Source of the DNA: Streptomyces sp. NBC_00078
Lineage (GTDB): Bacteria > Actinomycetota > Actinomycetes > Streptomycetales > Streptomycetaceae
Assembly: GCF_026343335.1 (NCBI RefSeq)
Contig: NZ_JAPELX010000001.1
Coordinates: 6,510,001-6,574,000, forward strand
DNA: 64,000 nt
Direction of reading: 5' to 3'
Positions 22,011 through 31,829 of this stretch are shown piece by piece. The notes beneath the pieces were generated by a model. That model saw only the letters and a list, made by a program, of their open reading frames with translations, made no database searches and was not told the DNA's origin. The number at the start of each line of letters is the position of its first letter. Position 1 is the stretch's first letter. Position numbers and translations under genes: made by a program.

Positions 22011-25000
22011 ATGCGAAGAACCGCCCTGCTCGTCTCCACCGCCTTGCTCACCGCCCTGTTGCCCCTCGCCGTCGCCCGGGCGGTCGACGAGCCCGCCCCG
22101 GTGCCCGTCGACCGCTTCGAGGGCGAGGTCCCCTTCGCCTCCCAGCCCGCCGAGGGGATCTTCACCTGGGGCGGCGACAGCGACGACCCGCCCGCGCTCC
22201 AGCTGACCGCAAGACCCGACGCCCCCGAGGGCGAAAAGGTACTCGCCGGCACCTACGACATCAGCGGTTACGGCGGTTTCACCCACGACTTCGCCGCGAA
22301 CGAACCCGCCCACGACTGGTCCGCCCACCAGGGCATCCGCTTCTGGTGGGACGGCCGGGACAGCGGCAAGAAGATCGCCTTCGAGATCAAGGACGGCGGT
22401 GCGAACGGCGAGGCCTCCGAACTCTGGACGACCTCCTTCACCGACGACTTCACCGGCTGGAAACAGGTCGAGATCCCCTTCACCGACTTCGTCTACCGGA
22501 CCGACTACCAGCCCGTCGGCGGCATCGACCACGTCCTCGGGCTCACTCGGATGTGGGGCTATTCCGTCACCCTCCCGGCCGGGGCCAAGGGCCAGTTCGC
22601 CATGGACGACGTGGAGTTGTACGGCAGGGCCGACCAGTCCCTGCGCGCCTCCGTCACCACGGACGCCGCCGTGTACCCCGTCAAGGAGGGCGGTTCGGCC
22701 ACAGTCGAGGTCACCCTCGCCACCACCGGCTCCGCCCCTGTCGACGACCCGGTGACCGTCACGTACGAGACCACGGGCGGTACCGCGGACCCCGGCAGGG
22801 ACTACACACCGGTCACCGGAACCCTCACCTTCCCGGCCGGTACGGCGTCCGGCGCGACTCGGACCATCCACGTGCCGACCCTGCGCGACAGGTCCGCCGA
22901 ATCCGCCGAGGCGATCCCGCTCAAGCTCACGGTCACCGGCGCCAAGACCCCGGCCGAGACCCCGCAGGTCGTGATAGACGCCCACGGACTGCCGTACCTG
23001 GACAGCAAGTTGCCGGTGAAGAAGCGCGTGGCCGATCTCCTCTCCCGTATGTCCCTGGAGGAGAAGGCCGGCCAGATGACTCAGGCCGAACGCGGAGCCG
23101 TGGGGAACGGCGGGGACATCGCCGCCTACGACCTCGGCTCACTCCTGTCCGGCGGCGGCTCCACGCCCACGCCCAACACTCCCGGTGCATGGGCCGACAT
23201 GATCGACGGCTTCCAACTCCGGGCGCAGGCAACGCGGTTCCAGATCCCGTTGATCTACGGCGTCGACGCCGTGCACGGCCACAACAACCTGGTCGGCGCC
23301 ACGATCATGCCGCACAACATCGGCATCGGAGCCACCAGGGATCCCCAACTCGCCGAGAAGGCGGGCGCGGTGACCGCGTCCGAGGTGCGTGCCACCGGCG
23401 TCCCCTGGGACTTCGCCCCCTGCCTCTGCGTCACCCGCGACGAACGCTGGGGCCGTTCCTACGAGTCCTTCGGCGAGGACCCGGCCCTCGTCCAGTCCAT
23501 GGAGACGGTCATCCAGGGCCTCCAGGGCGCCGCGAACGGCAAGGACCTCAAGGACGACGACAAGGTCCTCGCCACCGCCAAACACTTCGTCGGCGACGGC
23601 GGCACCGCGTACGGCTCCTCCACCACCGGCACGTACACCATCGACCAGGGCGTCACCAAGGTCACCCGGCAGCAGCTGGAGGCCGTCCACCTGGCGCCGT
23701 ACGAGACCGCCGTCGACCGCGGCATCGGCACCGTCATGCCGTCGTACTCCTCGCTCGACGTCCTCGGCGACGGACAGGGCCCGGTGAAGATGCACGCCCG
23801 CGCCGACATGATCAACGGCGTGCTCAAGGGCCGGATGGGCTTCGACGGCTTCGTCATCAGCGACTGGAACGCCATCGACCAACTCCCCGGCGACTACGCG
23901 TCCCAGGTCACCACGGCGGTCAACGCCGGCGTCGACATGATGATGGTTCCGTACAGCTACCAGGACTTCAGCTCGACCCTGATCGCCGAGGTGAAGGCGG
24001 GCCGCGTCAGCGAGAAGCGGGTCGACGACGCCGTGTCGCGCATCCTCACGCAGAAGTTCCGGCTGGGGCTGTTCGAGCACCCCTACGCCGACACGAGCAA
24101 CGCCTCGCGGATCGGTTCCGCCGCACACCGGGCCGTCGCCCGCCGGGCGGCCGCCGAGTCGCAGGTCCTGCTGAAGAACGCGAACGGCGTCCTGCCCCTG
24201 AAGGCGTCGCAGAAGGTGTACGTCGCCGGGTCCAACGCCGACGACCTGGGCAACCAGACCGGTGGCTGGACCGTCACCTGGCAGGGCGAGTCCGGCACCC
24301 ACACCCGGGGCACGACCATCCTCGACGGGATGCGCAAGGACGGTGACGTCACCTACTCCAAGGACGCCTCCGCGCCCATGGCCGGCCACGACGTCGGTGT
24401 GGTCGTCGTCGGCGAGACCCCCTATGCCGAGGGCGTCGGCGACGTCGGCAACGGCAACGACCTGGAGCTGACCCCCGCCGACAAGGCCGCCGTCGACAAG
24501 GTGTGCGCGGCCATGAAGTGCGCGGTGCTGATCGTCTCCGGGCGCCCCCAGCTGATCGGCGACCGGCTAGGCGGGATCGACGGTCTGGTCGCGTCCTGGC
24601 TGCCGGGCACCGAGGGCGACGGGGTGGCCGACGTCCTGTACGGCAAACGCGCCTTCACCGGCCGGCTCCCGGTCACCTGGCCCCGGTCCGAGGCCCAGTT
24701 GCCGATCAACGTCGGTGACTCGGCGTACGACCCGCAGTTCCCGTACGGCTGGGGTCTGACCACACTGGCCAAGGTGCCGGAGGGGGGCGCGGTGACACTG
24801 AAGGCACTCGCGGTGGCCGCCGCCGTGGCCGAGAGGGCCGGGGCCGACGAGGCCGGCCGCGCACTCGTCACCAGGGCCCGGCTGATCGTTCAGCAGAAGG
24901 CGGGCGCCGCGATCACGGCGGGGGTCGCGAAGCCCTTCGCGGACGCGGACCACCTCACCCTCACACGGCACTACGGGGCGGCCGTGGAGAAGCTGACGGA

Positions 25001-25019
25001 GGCCTGGCGGGCCGCCTGA
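22011..25019 (+). CDS. Secreted GH3 beta-glucosidase/exo-glucanase with N-terminal CBM and Calx-beta
   Basis: 1002 residues from an ATG with GGGAAGG upstream. Signal peptide: MRRTALLVSTALLTALLPLA then VARA. Residues about 35-205 are a carbohydrate-binding CIA30/CBM11-like domain (FWWDGRDSGKKIAFEIKDGG). Residues about 208-320 form a Calx-beta-like repeat (TYETTGGTADPGRDYTPVTG). From about 330 it is a two-domain glycoside hydrolase family 3 enzyme, with the nucleophile Asp618 in GFDGFVISDWNAID, KHFVGDGGT, and the C-terminal domain VLPLKASQKVYVAG and RLPVTWPRSEAQLP. It releases glucose from beta-glucans outside the cell. Confidence 0.93.
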   Translation: MRRTALLVSTALLTALLPLAVARAVDEPAPVPVDRFEGEVPFASQPAEGIFTWGGDSDDPPALQLTARPDAPEGEKVLAGTYDISGYGGFTHDFAANEPAHDWSAHQGIRFWWDGRDSGKKIAFEIKDGGANGEASELWTTSFTDDFTGWKQVEIPFTDFVYRTDYQPVGGIDHVLGLTRMWGYSVTLPAGAKGQFAMDDVELYGRADQSLRASVTTDAAVYPVKEGGSATVEVTLATTGSAPVDDPVTVTYETTGGTADPGRDYTPVTGTLTFPAGTASGATRTIHVPTLRDRSAESAEAIPLKLTVTGAKTPAETPQVVIDAHGLPYLDSKLPVKKRVADLLSRMSLEEKAGQMTQAERGAVGNGGDIAAYDLGSLLSGGGSTPTPNTPGAWADMIDGFQLRAQATRFQIPLIYGVDAVHGHNNLVGATIMPHNIGIGATRDPQLAEKAGAVTASEVRATGVPWDFAPCLCVTRDERWGRSYESFGEDPALVQSMETVIQGLQGAANGKDLKDDDKVLATAKHFVGDGGTAYGSSTTGTYTIDQGVTKVTRQQLEAVHLAPYETAVDRGIGTVMPSYSSLDVLGDGQGPVKMHARADMINGVLKGRMGFDGFVISDWNAIDQLPGDYASQVTTAVNAGVDMMMVPYSYQDFSSTLIAEVKAGRVSEKRVDDAVSRILTQKFRLGLFEHPYADTSNASRIGSAAHRAVARRAAAESQVLLKNANGVLPLKASQKVYVAGSNADDLGNQTGGWTVTWQGESGTHTRGTTILDGMRKDGDVTYSKDASAPMAGHDVGVVVVGETPYAEGVGDVGNGNDLELTPADKAAVDKVCAAMKCAVLIVSGRPQLIGDRLGGIDGLVASWLPGTEGDGVADVLYGKRAFTGRLPVTWPRSEAQLPINVGDSAYDPQFPYGWGLTTLAKVPEGGAVTLKALAVAAAVAERAGADEAGRALVTRARLIVQQKAGAAITAGVAKPFADADHLTLTRHYGAAVEKLTEAWRAA

Positions 25020-25079
25020 GGCGATACCCGCCACCTGCAAGAACGACCGGTTTTGGGAGGCTTCGGGTAGCTTCGAACC

Positions 25080-26435
25080 ATGAAGGCCGTCGCATGGACC
25101 CGAAGTCTCCCGGGGCTGCTCCTGGCCCTGCTGCTCGCCGCCCTGACCGTCCTGTCCGCGGGCGCCCCGCCGGCCTCCGCCGCCACCAGCGTCTCGACGG
25201 TCGCCCAGGCCCTGCGCAAGAGCCCCGTCTACGTCGACCCGGCGGCGCGGGCCCAACTGTCGTCCGCCGACGCCGACGCCCTGGCCAAACAGATCAAGGA
25301 CGCCGACAAACCGCTGTTCGTGGCGGTCCTCCCCGCCGGTTACCCGACGGCGAACCTCTTCCAGAACCTCCGCACCGCCACCGGCATCACCGGCCTCTAC
25401 GCGATCCGCCTCGGCGACCGCTTCGACGCGCGCGCCGACGCCTCCGTGCTGCCGCACACCGCCGTGCAGAACCTCGTCACCGGCGTCCAGGGCGAGAAGG
25501 ACGCCAGGGCCCAGCTGACCGACTTCACGAACAGCGCGCTCACCAACATCGGCGGTTCGGCCCCGTCGAGCTGGGGGTCCTCCTCCTCCGGCGGCGGGGT
25601 GTCGGCCACCGCGTTGATCACCGCGGGCGCGGTGCTGGTGGCCGGCGGAGCGGGCGCCCTCACACTCGTACGACGCAGCCGGCGCCGCAGGGCCGAGGAG
25701 CAGCGGGCCGCGCTGGAGCGGCTGAGGGTGGTGGTCGACGAGGACATCACCGCCTTCGGCGAGGAACTGGACCGCCTCGACTTCCACCCGGCGGAAGCGG
25801 GCGCCGACGACGCGATGCGTGCCGACTACGAACGCGCGCTGGACGCCTACGAGCGGGCGAAGTCCCTCATGGCCGGCGCCACGAAACCCGAGGACGTCCG
25901 CGCGGTCACCCAGGCCCTGGAGGACGGCCGCTTCTCCCTCAGCCAGCTCGCCGCCCGCCGCGAGGGCCGCCCGCTGCCCGAGCGCCGTCCGCCCTGCTTC
26001 TTCGACCCGCGCCACGGCCCCTCCGTCGCCGACGCCACCTGGACGCCCCCGGCCGGCGCCCCGCGCGAGGTGCCCGTCTGCGCGGCCGACGCCACCCGTC
26101 TCGCCGACGGCCGCGACCCCGTCGTCCGCGAGGTCGACACCGACCAGGGCCGCCGCCCGTACTGGGACGCGGGCCCCGCCTACGGCCCCTGGGCGGGTGG
26201 TTACTTCGGCGGCGGCCTCCTCCCCGGGCTCCTGGTCGGCACCCTGTTGGGCAGCATGATGGCCGCCCCGTCCTACGCGGCCGACTACGGCTCCGGATAC
26301 GGCGACTTCGGCGGCGGTTACGGCGGCGGCGACATGTCCGGCGCGGACTTCGACCCCGGCGACTTCAGCGGCGGCTTCGGCGACGGCGGGGGAGGGGACT
26401 TCGGGGGCGGCGGGGACTTCGGCGGAGGGTTCTGA
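25080..26435 (+). CDS. Membrane protein with glycine-rich tail
   Basis: 451 residues. A signal peptide (LLLALLLAALTVLSAGAPPA) is followed by an extracytoplasmic domain of about 140 residues. A Ser/Gly linker leads to one membrane helix (ALITAGAVLVAGGAGALTLV) and the basic stop-transfer RRSRRRRAEEQR. The cytoplasmic part is helical with QLAARREGRPLPERRPPCFF. The tail is built of GG-Y/F-GG repeats (YGDFGGGYGGGDMSGADF...). This is the architecture of actinobacterial proteins related to TPM-domain proteins. The role is unknown; the Gly-rich end suggests surface or disordered interactions. Confidence 0.8.
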   Translation: MKAVAWTRSLPGLLLALLLAALTVLSAGAPPASAATSVSTVAQALRKSPVYVDPAARAQLSSADADALAKQIKDADKPLFVAVLPAGYPTANLFQNLRTATGITGLYAIRLGDRFDARADASVLPHTAVQNLVTGVQGEKDARAQLTDFTNSALTNIGGSAPSSWGSSSSGGGVSATALITAGAVLVAGGAGALTLVRRSRRRRAEEQRAALERLRVVVDEDITAFGEELDRLDFHPAEAGADDAMRADYERALDAYERAKSLMAGATKPEDVRAVTQALEDGRFSLSQLAARREGRPLPERRPPCFFDPRHGPSVADATWTPPAGAPREVPVCAADATRLADGRDPVVREVDTDQGRRPYWDAGPAYGPWAGGYFGGGLLPGLLVGTLLGSMMAAPSYAADYGSGYGDFGGGYGGGDMSGADFDPGDFSGGFGDGGGGDFGGGGDFGGGF

Positions 26436-26580
26436 CCCACCGAGCGGTGGTTGATCCTCGGGCTGCTCAGGACGCGCCCGCGGGAAGACCGGGCGGCCGG
26501 CCGGCGGCGGAGGTCGCGCGGCTCGGGACGGGGAGTCCGGCCTCGGTTCGACCTGCTGACGGCCGGCCCCGAAACGCGGA

Positions 26581-26611
26581 GCGCCCGCCTCCCGGTGCCG
26601 GGGGCGGGCGC
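26581..26611. terminator. Hairpin between convergent genes
   Basis: GCGCCCGCC (26581-26589) pairs with GGCGGGCGC (26603-26611) around a 13-nt loop that itself contains CCCGG/CCGGG. It lies just past the stop of the YceI gene on the minus strand. Confidence 0.6.
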
Positions 26612-26617
26612 GCTCGG

Positions 26618-27172
26618 TCACGCGTTCTTGATCGCGGAGATGTCGAAGTTGAGCTTGATCTTGTCGGAGACCAGGACGCCGCCCGTCTCCAGCGCCGCGT
26701 TCCACGTCAGGCCCCACTCGGAACGCAGGATCTCCGCCTTGCCTTCAAAGCCGACGCGCTCGTTGCCGAAGGGGTCCTTCGCGGCGCCGTTGAACTCGAG
26801 GTCGATGGTGATCGGCCTGGTGGTGCCGAGGATCTCCAGGTCACCGGTGATGCGGTAGTCGTCGCCGCCGAGGGACTCGGCCGAGGTGGAGCGGAAGGTC
26901 ATCGTCGGGAACTCCTCCGTCTTGAAGAAGTCCGCGCTCTTGAGGTGCCCGTCGCGGTCCGCGGACCCTGTGTCGATGCTCTCCATCTTGACGTCGAGGG
27001 AGGCCTTGGAGGCGGCCGGGGCGCTCCCGTCCAGGTGCAGCGACCCGCTGAAGTCGAGGAACTTGCCCTTGACGTTGGTGACCATGGCGTGCCGGACGGT
27101 GAAGCCGATCGTGGAGTGCGCCGCGTCGATCGAGTAGTCGCCGGTCAGTGCGGTCAGGTCGGTGTTCCCCAT
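26618..27172 (-). CDS. YceI-family lipid-binding protein
   Basis: 184 residues from the ATG at 27172 with GAAGGAG upstream. The YceI lipocalin-like barrel signatures are clear: YSIDAAHSTIGFTVRHAMVT, GSADRDGHLKSADFF, EFPTMTFRSTS, ITGDLEILGTTRPITIDLEF and SEWGLTW. Family members bind polyisoprenoids; this one has no signal peptide, so it is probably cytoplasmic. TTGAACTACTCAA at 27202-27214, 30 bp upstream, is a small dyad that may be a MarR-type operator, as many Streptomyces yceI genes are MarR-controlled. No marR gene is adjacent. Confidence 0.93.
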   Translation of the reverse strand: MGNTDLTALTGDYSIDAAHSTIGFTVRHAMVTNVKGKFLDFSGSLHLDGSAPAASKASLDVKMESIDTGSADRDGHLKSADFFKTEEFPTMTFRSTSAESLGGDDYRITGDLEILGTTRPITIDLEFNGAAKDPFGNERVGFEGKAEILRSEWGLTWNAALETGGVLVSDKIKLNFDISAIKNA

Positions 27173-27304
27173 GACATGCTCCTTCGAATTGATGTTGAAT
27201 CTTGAACTACTCAACAGGGATGACCGTAGACCTATTCCTTTCGGGCATCAACGTCATCCGCGAAGTGTTGGCGTGATGCCCCTGAGGTGGTAGATGCCCA
27301 GGGC

Positions 27305-29689
27305 ATGAACCCACACCGCGGCGGCTCCATGAGACCCACCCGTCGAGCGGTCCTACTCGCGGCGGCGCTCCTGGCCGCGGCCGCGCCCCCCGCCCGGGCC
27401 GTCGGCCCCGGCCTCGCCTCCGACCCCTACGACGTCCTCCGCCGCCGCTGGCTCGACATCGCCCTCGGCACCGACTACGACCCCACGGCGGAGCCGTACG
27501 CCTCCCGCCTCGCCGAAACCGGTGCACTGGCCCGCACCGCCCGGGCCACCATGGCGCCCACCCCCACCTCCCTCTGGCCCGGCTACCCCTACGACCCGCC
27601 GGCCGGCATCACCCAGAGCTACGGCCGGCTGTGGACGATGACCCAGGCCCATGTCCAGCAGGGCACCGGCTCGACCGGCGACCCGGCGCTCCTCGCGGAC
27701 GTCCTGCGCGGCCTCGACCACCTCTCCGCCACGATCTACAGCCCCGCAACCACCCGCTACGGCAACTGGTGGGAATGGCAGATCGGCAGCCCCCGGCTCC
27801 TCATGGACATCGTGGCCGCGCTCCACGACCACCTCACCGAAACGCAGACCGACGCGGCCTGCGCCGCCGTGGACCACTTCATCCCCGACACGATGCTGAC
27901 CGACTACTCCGGCACCTCCACCGGCGCCAACCGTGTCGACCTGTGCCGTTCGGTGGTTCTGCGCGGCATCCTGGGACGCGCGGACGACAGGATCGCCCTC
28001 GCCCGCGACGCGCTCTCGCCGGTCTTCCCGTACGTCACGAAGGGGGACGGGCTCTACGCGGACGGCTCGTTCGTCCAGCACACCCAGGTCGCGTACTCGG
28101 GGACGTACGGACAGGTGATGCTGGACGGCCTCGGCCGCCTGTTCACGCTCCTCGCGGGATCCGCGTGGGAGGTGACCGACCCGAACCGGCAGATCGTCCT
28201 CGACAGCGTCGAGCACGCCTACGCGCCCCTGGTCCACGACGGGCTGGTGATGGACGGTGTCAACGGCCGTGCCATCAGCCGGGGTTACCTCAAGAGCGAC
28301 GACCTCCACGTCATGCGCAGCGACCACTTCCACGGGCAGGGCATCATCGCGGCCGTCGCCCTGCTGGCCGGCGGCGCGAGTGCCGCGGAGCGCGAGCGCT
28401 GGTACGCGGCCGTCAAGGGCTGGATCGAACGGGACACGGTGACACCGGTCCTGACGGCCCCTCAGTTCGGTGTCGCCGACCTGGCCCGGCTGCACGCCGT
28501 CGCCGGCTCGCCGGTTCCGGCAGCCCCGGAACCCGCCGGGCACCGCCTCTTCCCGGCCATGGACCGTGCCGTCCACCGCGGCTCCGGCTTCACGGCACAC
28601 ATCGCGATGTGCAGCGACCGCATCACGTACTACGAGTGCGGCAACGGCGAGAACCCGCGCGGCTGGCACACCGGCGCCGGAATGGTCTCCTGGTGGCCGC
28701 AGGGGCGGGGCGCCCGGTCCGATCGGTCCGACCGGTCGGACCGATCGGACCGGTCCGACCAGTACACAGACTGGTTCTGGCCGACCGTCGACTGGTACCG
28801 CCTCCCCGGCACCACCGTCTCCACCAGGCGCCTCGCCGACAACGCGGGCGGCGAGTGGGGCGCCCCCAAGCCGGATGTGCGCTGGGTCGGCGGTACGACG
28901 GACGGCGAGTACGCGGCCGTCGGCCAGCACCTCAAGGGCCTCGGCTCGACGCTCCGGGCCCGCAAGTCGTGGTTCTGCGTCGCGGACGCGGTGATCTGCC
29001 TGGGCGCCGGGATCACCTGCGCCGACGGGGTCCCCGTCGAGACGGTCGTCGACAACCGCAACCTGGGGGAGGGCGGTACCCAGGGGTTCGTACGGGGCCG
29101 GGGCTGGGCGCACCTGGAGGGCCACGGTGGCTGGCTCGTGCCCGACGGTGACCTGCACACCCTGCGCGAGGACCGCACCGGCGCCTGGTCCGACATCAAC
29201 ACCTCCAGTACGGCGGAGCGGGCCACCCGGCGCTGGCAGACCCTCTGGCTCGATCACGGCACGGACCCGACGGACGCCGCATACGTCTACGTCCTCATGC
29301 CCGGCGCCGCCCGCCGGACCGTCGTCTCCCGAGCCGCCGACCGCCACTGGCTGTCCCTGCTCGCCAACGACGACGCCTGCCAGGCCGTCCTGGTCCCCTC
29401 CCTGGGTCTCACGGCCGCCAACTTCTGGCAGCGGGGAACGGCGGGCCCGCTGACCACCTCGGCGCCCGCGAGCATCCTCGTACGCCGCCATGGCCGTACC
29501 GCTACTCTCTGCGTGAGCGAACCGCCCCGAACGGGCGAACCGATCGAGATCACCTGGGACCGTCCTGTGCGCGGGGTGAGCCGGGCGGACGACGCGGTCG
29601 AAGTCCTCTGCACGGGCCACCGCCTCACCGTGAGGGTTGCCCCAGGCGTGTCATGTTCGACTCACCGATGTGAGCTGACTCTCAGCTGA
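27305..29689 (+). CDS. Secreted polysaccharide lyase family 8 (hyaluronate/chondroitin/xanthan lyase-like)
   Basis: About 794 residues with a signal sequence (MRPTRRAVLLAAALLAAAAP then PARA), possibly Tat-dependent. Possible starts are GTG 27287, ATG 27305 and ATG 27329; none has a strong ribosome site. The alpha/alpha-toroid N domain carries the PL8 catalytic set: NWWEWQIGSPR, STGANRVDLC (Asn), DGSFVQHTQVAYSGTYGQVM (His, Tyr) and GVNGRAISRGY (Arg). The C-terminal beta-sandwich domains follow. A low-complexity SDRSDRSDRSDRSDQ insert is at about residues 475-490. It depolymerises acidic polysaccharides by beta-elimination; the exact substrate is not readable. Confidence 0.9.
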   Translation: MNPHRGGSMRPTRRAVLLAAALLAAAAPPARAVGPGLASDPYDVLRRRWLDIALGTDYDPTAEPYASRLAETGALARTARATMAPTPTSLWPGYPYDPPAGITQSYGRLWTMTQAHVQQGTGSTGDPALLADVLRGLDHLSATIYSPATTRYGNWWEWQIGSPRLLMDIVAALHDHLTETQTDAACAAVDHFIPDTMLTDYSGTSTGANRVDLCRSVVLRGILGRADDRIALARDALSPVFPYVTKGDGLYADGSFVQHTQVAYSGTYGQVMLDGLGRLFTLLAGSAWEVTDPNRQIVLDSVEHAYAPLVHDGLVMDGVNGRAISRGYLKSDDLHVMRSDHFHGQGIIAAVALLAGGASAAERERWYAAVKGWIERDTVTPVLTAPQFGVADLARLHAVAGSPVPAAPEPAGHRLFPAMDRAVHRGSGFTAHIAMCSDRITYYECGNGENPRGWHTGAGMVSWWPQGRGARSDRSDRSDRSDRSDQYTDWFWPTVDWYRLPGTTVSTRRLADNAGGEWGAPKPDVRWVGGTTDGEYAAVGQHLKGLGSTLRARKSWFCVADAVICLGAGITCADGVPVETVVDNRNLGEGGTQGFVRGRGWAHLEGHGGWLVPDGDLHTLREDRTGAWSDINTSSTAERATRRWQTLWLDHGTDPTDAAYVYVLMPGAARRTVVSRAADRHWLSLLANDDACQAVLVPSLGLTAANFWQRGTAGPLTTSAPASILVRRHGRTATLCVSEPPRTGEPIEITWDRPVRGVSRADDAVEVLCTGHRLTVRVAPGVSCSTHRCELTLS

Positions 29690-29843
29690 CCGCTTTGTGC
29701 GACCCCTACAAGCCGCATGCCCCCTGAGCAGTCGGAACGCCTGCATGCCGTTGAGGTTCTGTTCAGGGGCACCAGGAAAACGGGCCGGAGACTGTACGGA
29801 GTCGACGGCTCGCATTCCTTGCTGGGCTTCGTATGGTCACTAC

Positions 29844-31436
29844 ATGACCGTTTTGGATGAGGCGCCGGGTGAGTCGACTGAGCCGACGGACGCGCGCGGC
29901 CGGGTGGCCGAGCTGCACGAGATCCGTGTGCAGGCGCTGGCCGGGCCGAGCGAGAAGGCGACCGAGGCGCAGCACGCCAAGGGCAAGCTGACCGGCCGGG
30001 AGCGCATCGAGCTGCTCCTGGACCCGGGTTCCTTCCAGGAGGTCGAGCAGCTGCGCCGGCACCGGGCGGTCGGGTTCGGCCTGGAGGCCAAGAAGCCGTA
30101 CACGGACGGTGTGATCACCGGCTGGGGCACGGTGGAGGGCCGTACGGTCTTCGTCTACGCCCATGACTTCCGCATCTTCGGCGGCGCGCTGGGCGAGGCC
30201 CACGCCACGAAGATCCACAAGATCATGGACATGGCCATCGCGGCCGGCGCGCCGCTGGTCTCGCTGAACGACGGCGCGGGCGCCCGCATCCAGGAGGGCG
30301 TGTCCGCGCTCGCCGGCTACGGCGGCATCTTCCAGCGCAACACCAAGGCTTCCGGGGTCATCCCGCAGATCAGTGTGATGCTCGGCCCGTGCGCCGGCGG
30401 TGCGGCCTACAGCCCTGCGCTGACGGACTTCGTCTTCATGGTCCGCGAGACCTCGCAGATGTTCATCACCGGCCCGGACGTGGTCAAGGCGGTGACCGGC
30501 GAGGAGATCACGCAGAACGGCCTCGGCGGCGCCGACGTCCACGCGGAGACCTCCGGCGTCTGCCACTTCGCCTACGACGACGAAGAGACCTGCATCGGCG
30601 AGGTCCGCTACCTGCTGTCGCTGCTGCCGCAGAACAACCGTGAGAACCCGCCGCGGGTGGAGTCCACGGACGCGGCGGACCGCCGCAGCGAGGTGCTCCT
30701 GGACCTGGTCCCGGCGGACGGCAACCGGCCGTACGACATGACGAAGGTGATCGAGGAGATCGTCGACGACGGCGAGTTCCTCGAGGTCCACGAGCGCTGG
30801 GCCCGCAACATCATCTGCGCGCTGGGCCGTCTGGACGGCCAGGTCGTCGGCATCGTCGCCAACCAGCCGCAGACGCTCGCGGGCGTCCTGGACATCGAAG
30901 CGAGCGAAAAAGCTGCGCGCTTTGTCCAGATGTGTGACGCTTTCAATATCCCGATCGTCACCTTCCTGGATGTCCCAGGCTTCCTTCCCGGTGTCGACCA
31001 GGAGCACGGCGGCATCATCCGCCACGGCGCGAAGCTCCTCTACGCCTACTGCAACGCGACCGTGCCGCGGATCTCACTGATCCTTCGCAAGGCGTACGGA
31101 GGTGCGTACATCGTCATGGACAGCCAGTCCATCGGTGCGGACCTGACGTATGCCTGGCCGACGAACGAGATCGCCGTGATGGGCGCCGAAGGTGCCGCCA
31201 ACGTCATCTTCCGCCGGCAGATCGCCGACGCCGAGGACCCCGAGGCCATGCGGGCCCGCATGGTCAAGGAGTACAAGTCCGAACTCATGCATCCGTACTA
31301 CGCGGCCGAGCGCGGCCTGGTCGACGACGTCATCGACCCGACCGAGACCCGCGAGATCCTCATCCGCTCCCTGGCGATGCTGCAGACCAAGCACGCCGAC
31401 CTGCCGTCGCGCAAGCACGGCAACCCCCCGCAGTAA
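29844..31436 (+). CDS. accB: Acyl-CoA carboxylase carboxyltransferase (beta) subunit
   Basis: 530 residues. It transfers carboxyl from biotin on the alpha subunit to acetyl-, propionyl- or butyryl-CoA, making malonyl- or methylmalonyl-CoA for lipids and polyketides. N-terminal crotonase fold: LLDPGSFQEVEQLRRHRAVG, NDGAGARIQEGVSALAGYGG and MLGPCAGGAAYSPALTDF. C-terminal: FLDVPGFLPGVDQEHGGIIR, SLILRKAYGGAYIVMDSQSI and VMGAEGAANVIFRR. A TATGGT hexamer at 29832-29837 would place the transcript start on the A of ATG 29844, which has no ribosome site, so the mRNA may be leaderless. The epsilon subunit follows. Confidence 0.93.
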   Translation: MTVLDEAPGESTEPTDARGRVAELHEIRVQALAGPSEKATEAQHAKGKLTGRERIELLLDPGSFQEVEQLRRHRAVGFGLEAKKPYTDGVITGWGTVEGRTVFVYAHDFRIFGGALGEAHATKIHKIMDMAIAAGAPLVSLNDGAGARIQEGVSALAGYGGIFQRNTKASGVIPQISVMLGPCAGGAAYSPALTDFVFMVRETSQMFITGPDVVKAVTGEEITQNGLGGADVHAETSGVCHFAYDDEETCIGEVRYLLSLLPQNNRENPPRVESTDAADRRSEVLLDLVPADGNRPYDMTKVIEEIVDDGEFLEVHERWARNIICALGRLDGQVVGIVANQPQTLAGVLDIEASEKAARFVQMCDAFNIPIVTFLDVPGFLPGVDQEHGGIIRHGAKLLYAYCNATVPRISLILRKAYGGAYIVMDSQSIGADLTYAWPTNEIAVMGAEGAANVIFRRQIADAEDPEAMRARMVKEYKSELMHPYYAAERGLVDDVIDPTETREILIRSLAMLQTKHADLPSRKHGNPPQ

Positions 31437-31493
31437 CCCGGCGGACCCTCCGCGACACCCTCGCGGAAACCTCATTCACGGAGACTGAGACCT

Positions 31494-31685
31494 ATGAACA
31501 CCCCTGACATTCGCGTCGAGAAGGGCCACGCCGAGCCCGAGGAGGTCGCCGCCATCACGGCCATCCTCCTGGCTCGCGCCGCGGCCGCCCCGTCGGACGT
31601 CCAGAGCCACCGAGGCCGCGCAAAAGCCGGCTGGCGCCGCCTGGAGCGCGAGGGCGGATTCCGCGCCCCGCACAGCTGGCACTGA
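31494..31685 (+). CDS. accE: Acyl-CoA carboxylase epsilon subunit
   Basis: A 63-residue product, MNTPDIRVEKGHAEPEEVAA onward, with the AccE/PccE signature: VEKGHAEPEEVAAITAILLA and a C-terminal GWRRLEREGGFRAPHSW. Epsilon subunits bind and stimulate actinobacterial acyl-CoA carboxylases. The gene lies 57 bp after accB with GGAGA before its ATG, and a terminator follows, so accB-accE form an operon. The biotin-carrying alpha subunit is encoded elsewhere. Confidence 0.9.
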   Translation: MNTPDIRVEKGHAEPEEVAAITAILLARAAAAPSDVQSHRGRAKAGWRRLEREGGFRAPHSWH

Positions 31686-31703
31686 GCCGCACGGCACCAC
31701 AAA

Positions 31704-31731
31704 GAAGGGCCCCTCAAGAGAGGGGCCCTTC
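31704..31731 (+). terminator. Terminator of accB-accE
   Basis: A perfect 12-bp stem, GAAGGGCCCCTC with GAGGGGCCCTTC, around an AAGA loop, followed by TGCATGCTT. Confidence 0.85.
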
Positions 31732-31829
31732 TGCATGCTTCCTGGCTTTGAGTGGGGGACGCACGCGGCCACGGACGGCCCCCGGACGGCACACAACCGT
31801 CCGGGGCAGCCCAGTGGCCGCGGGCACAA

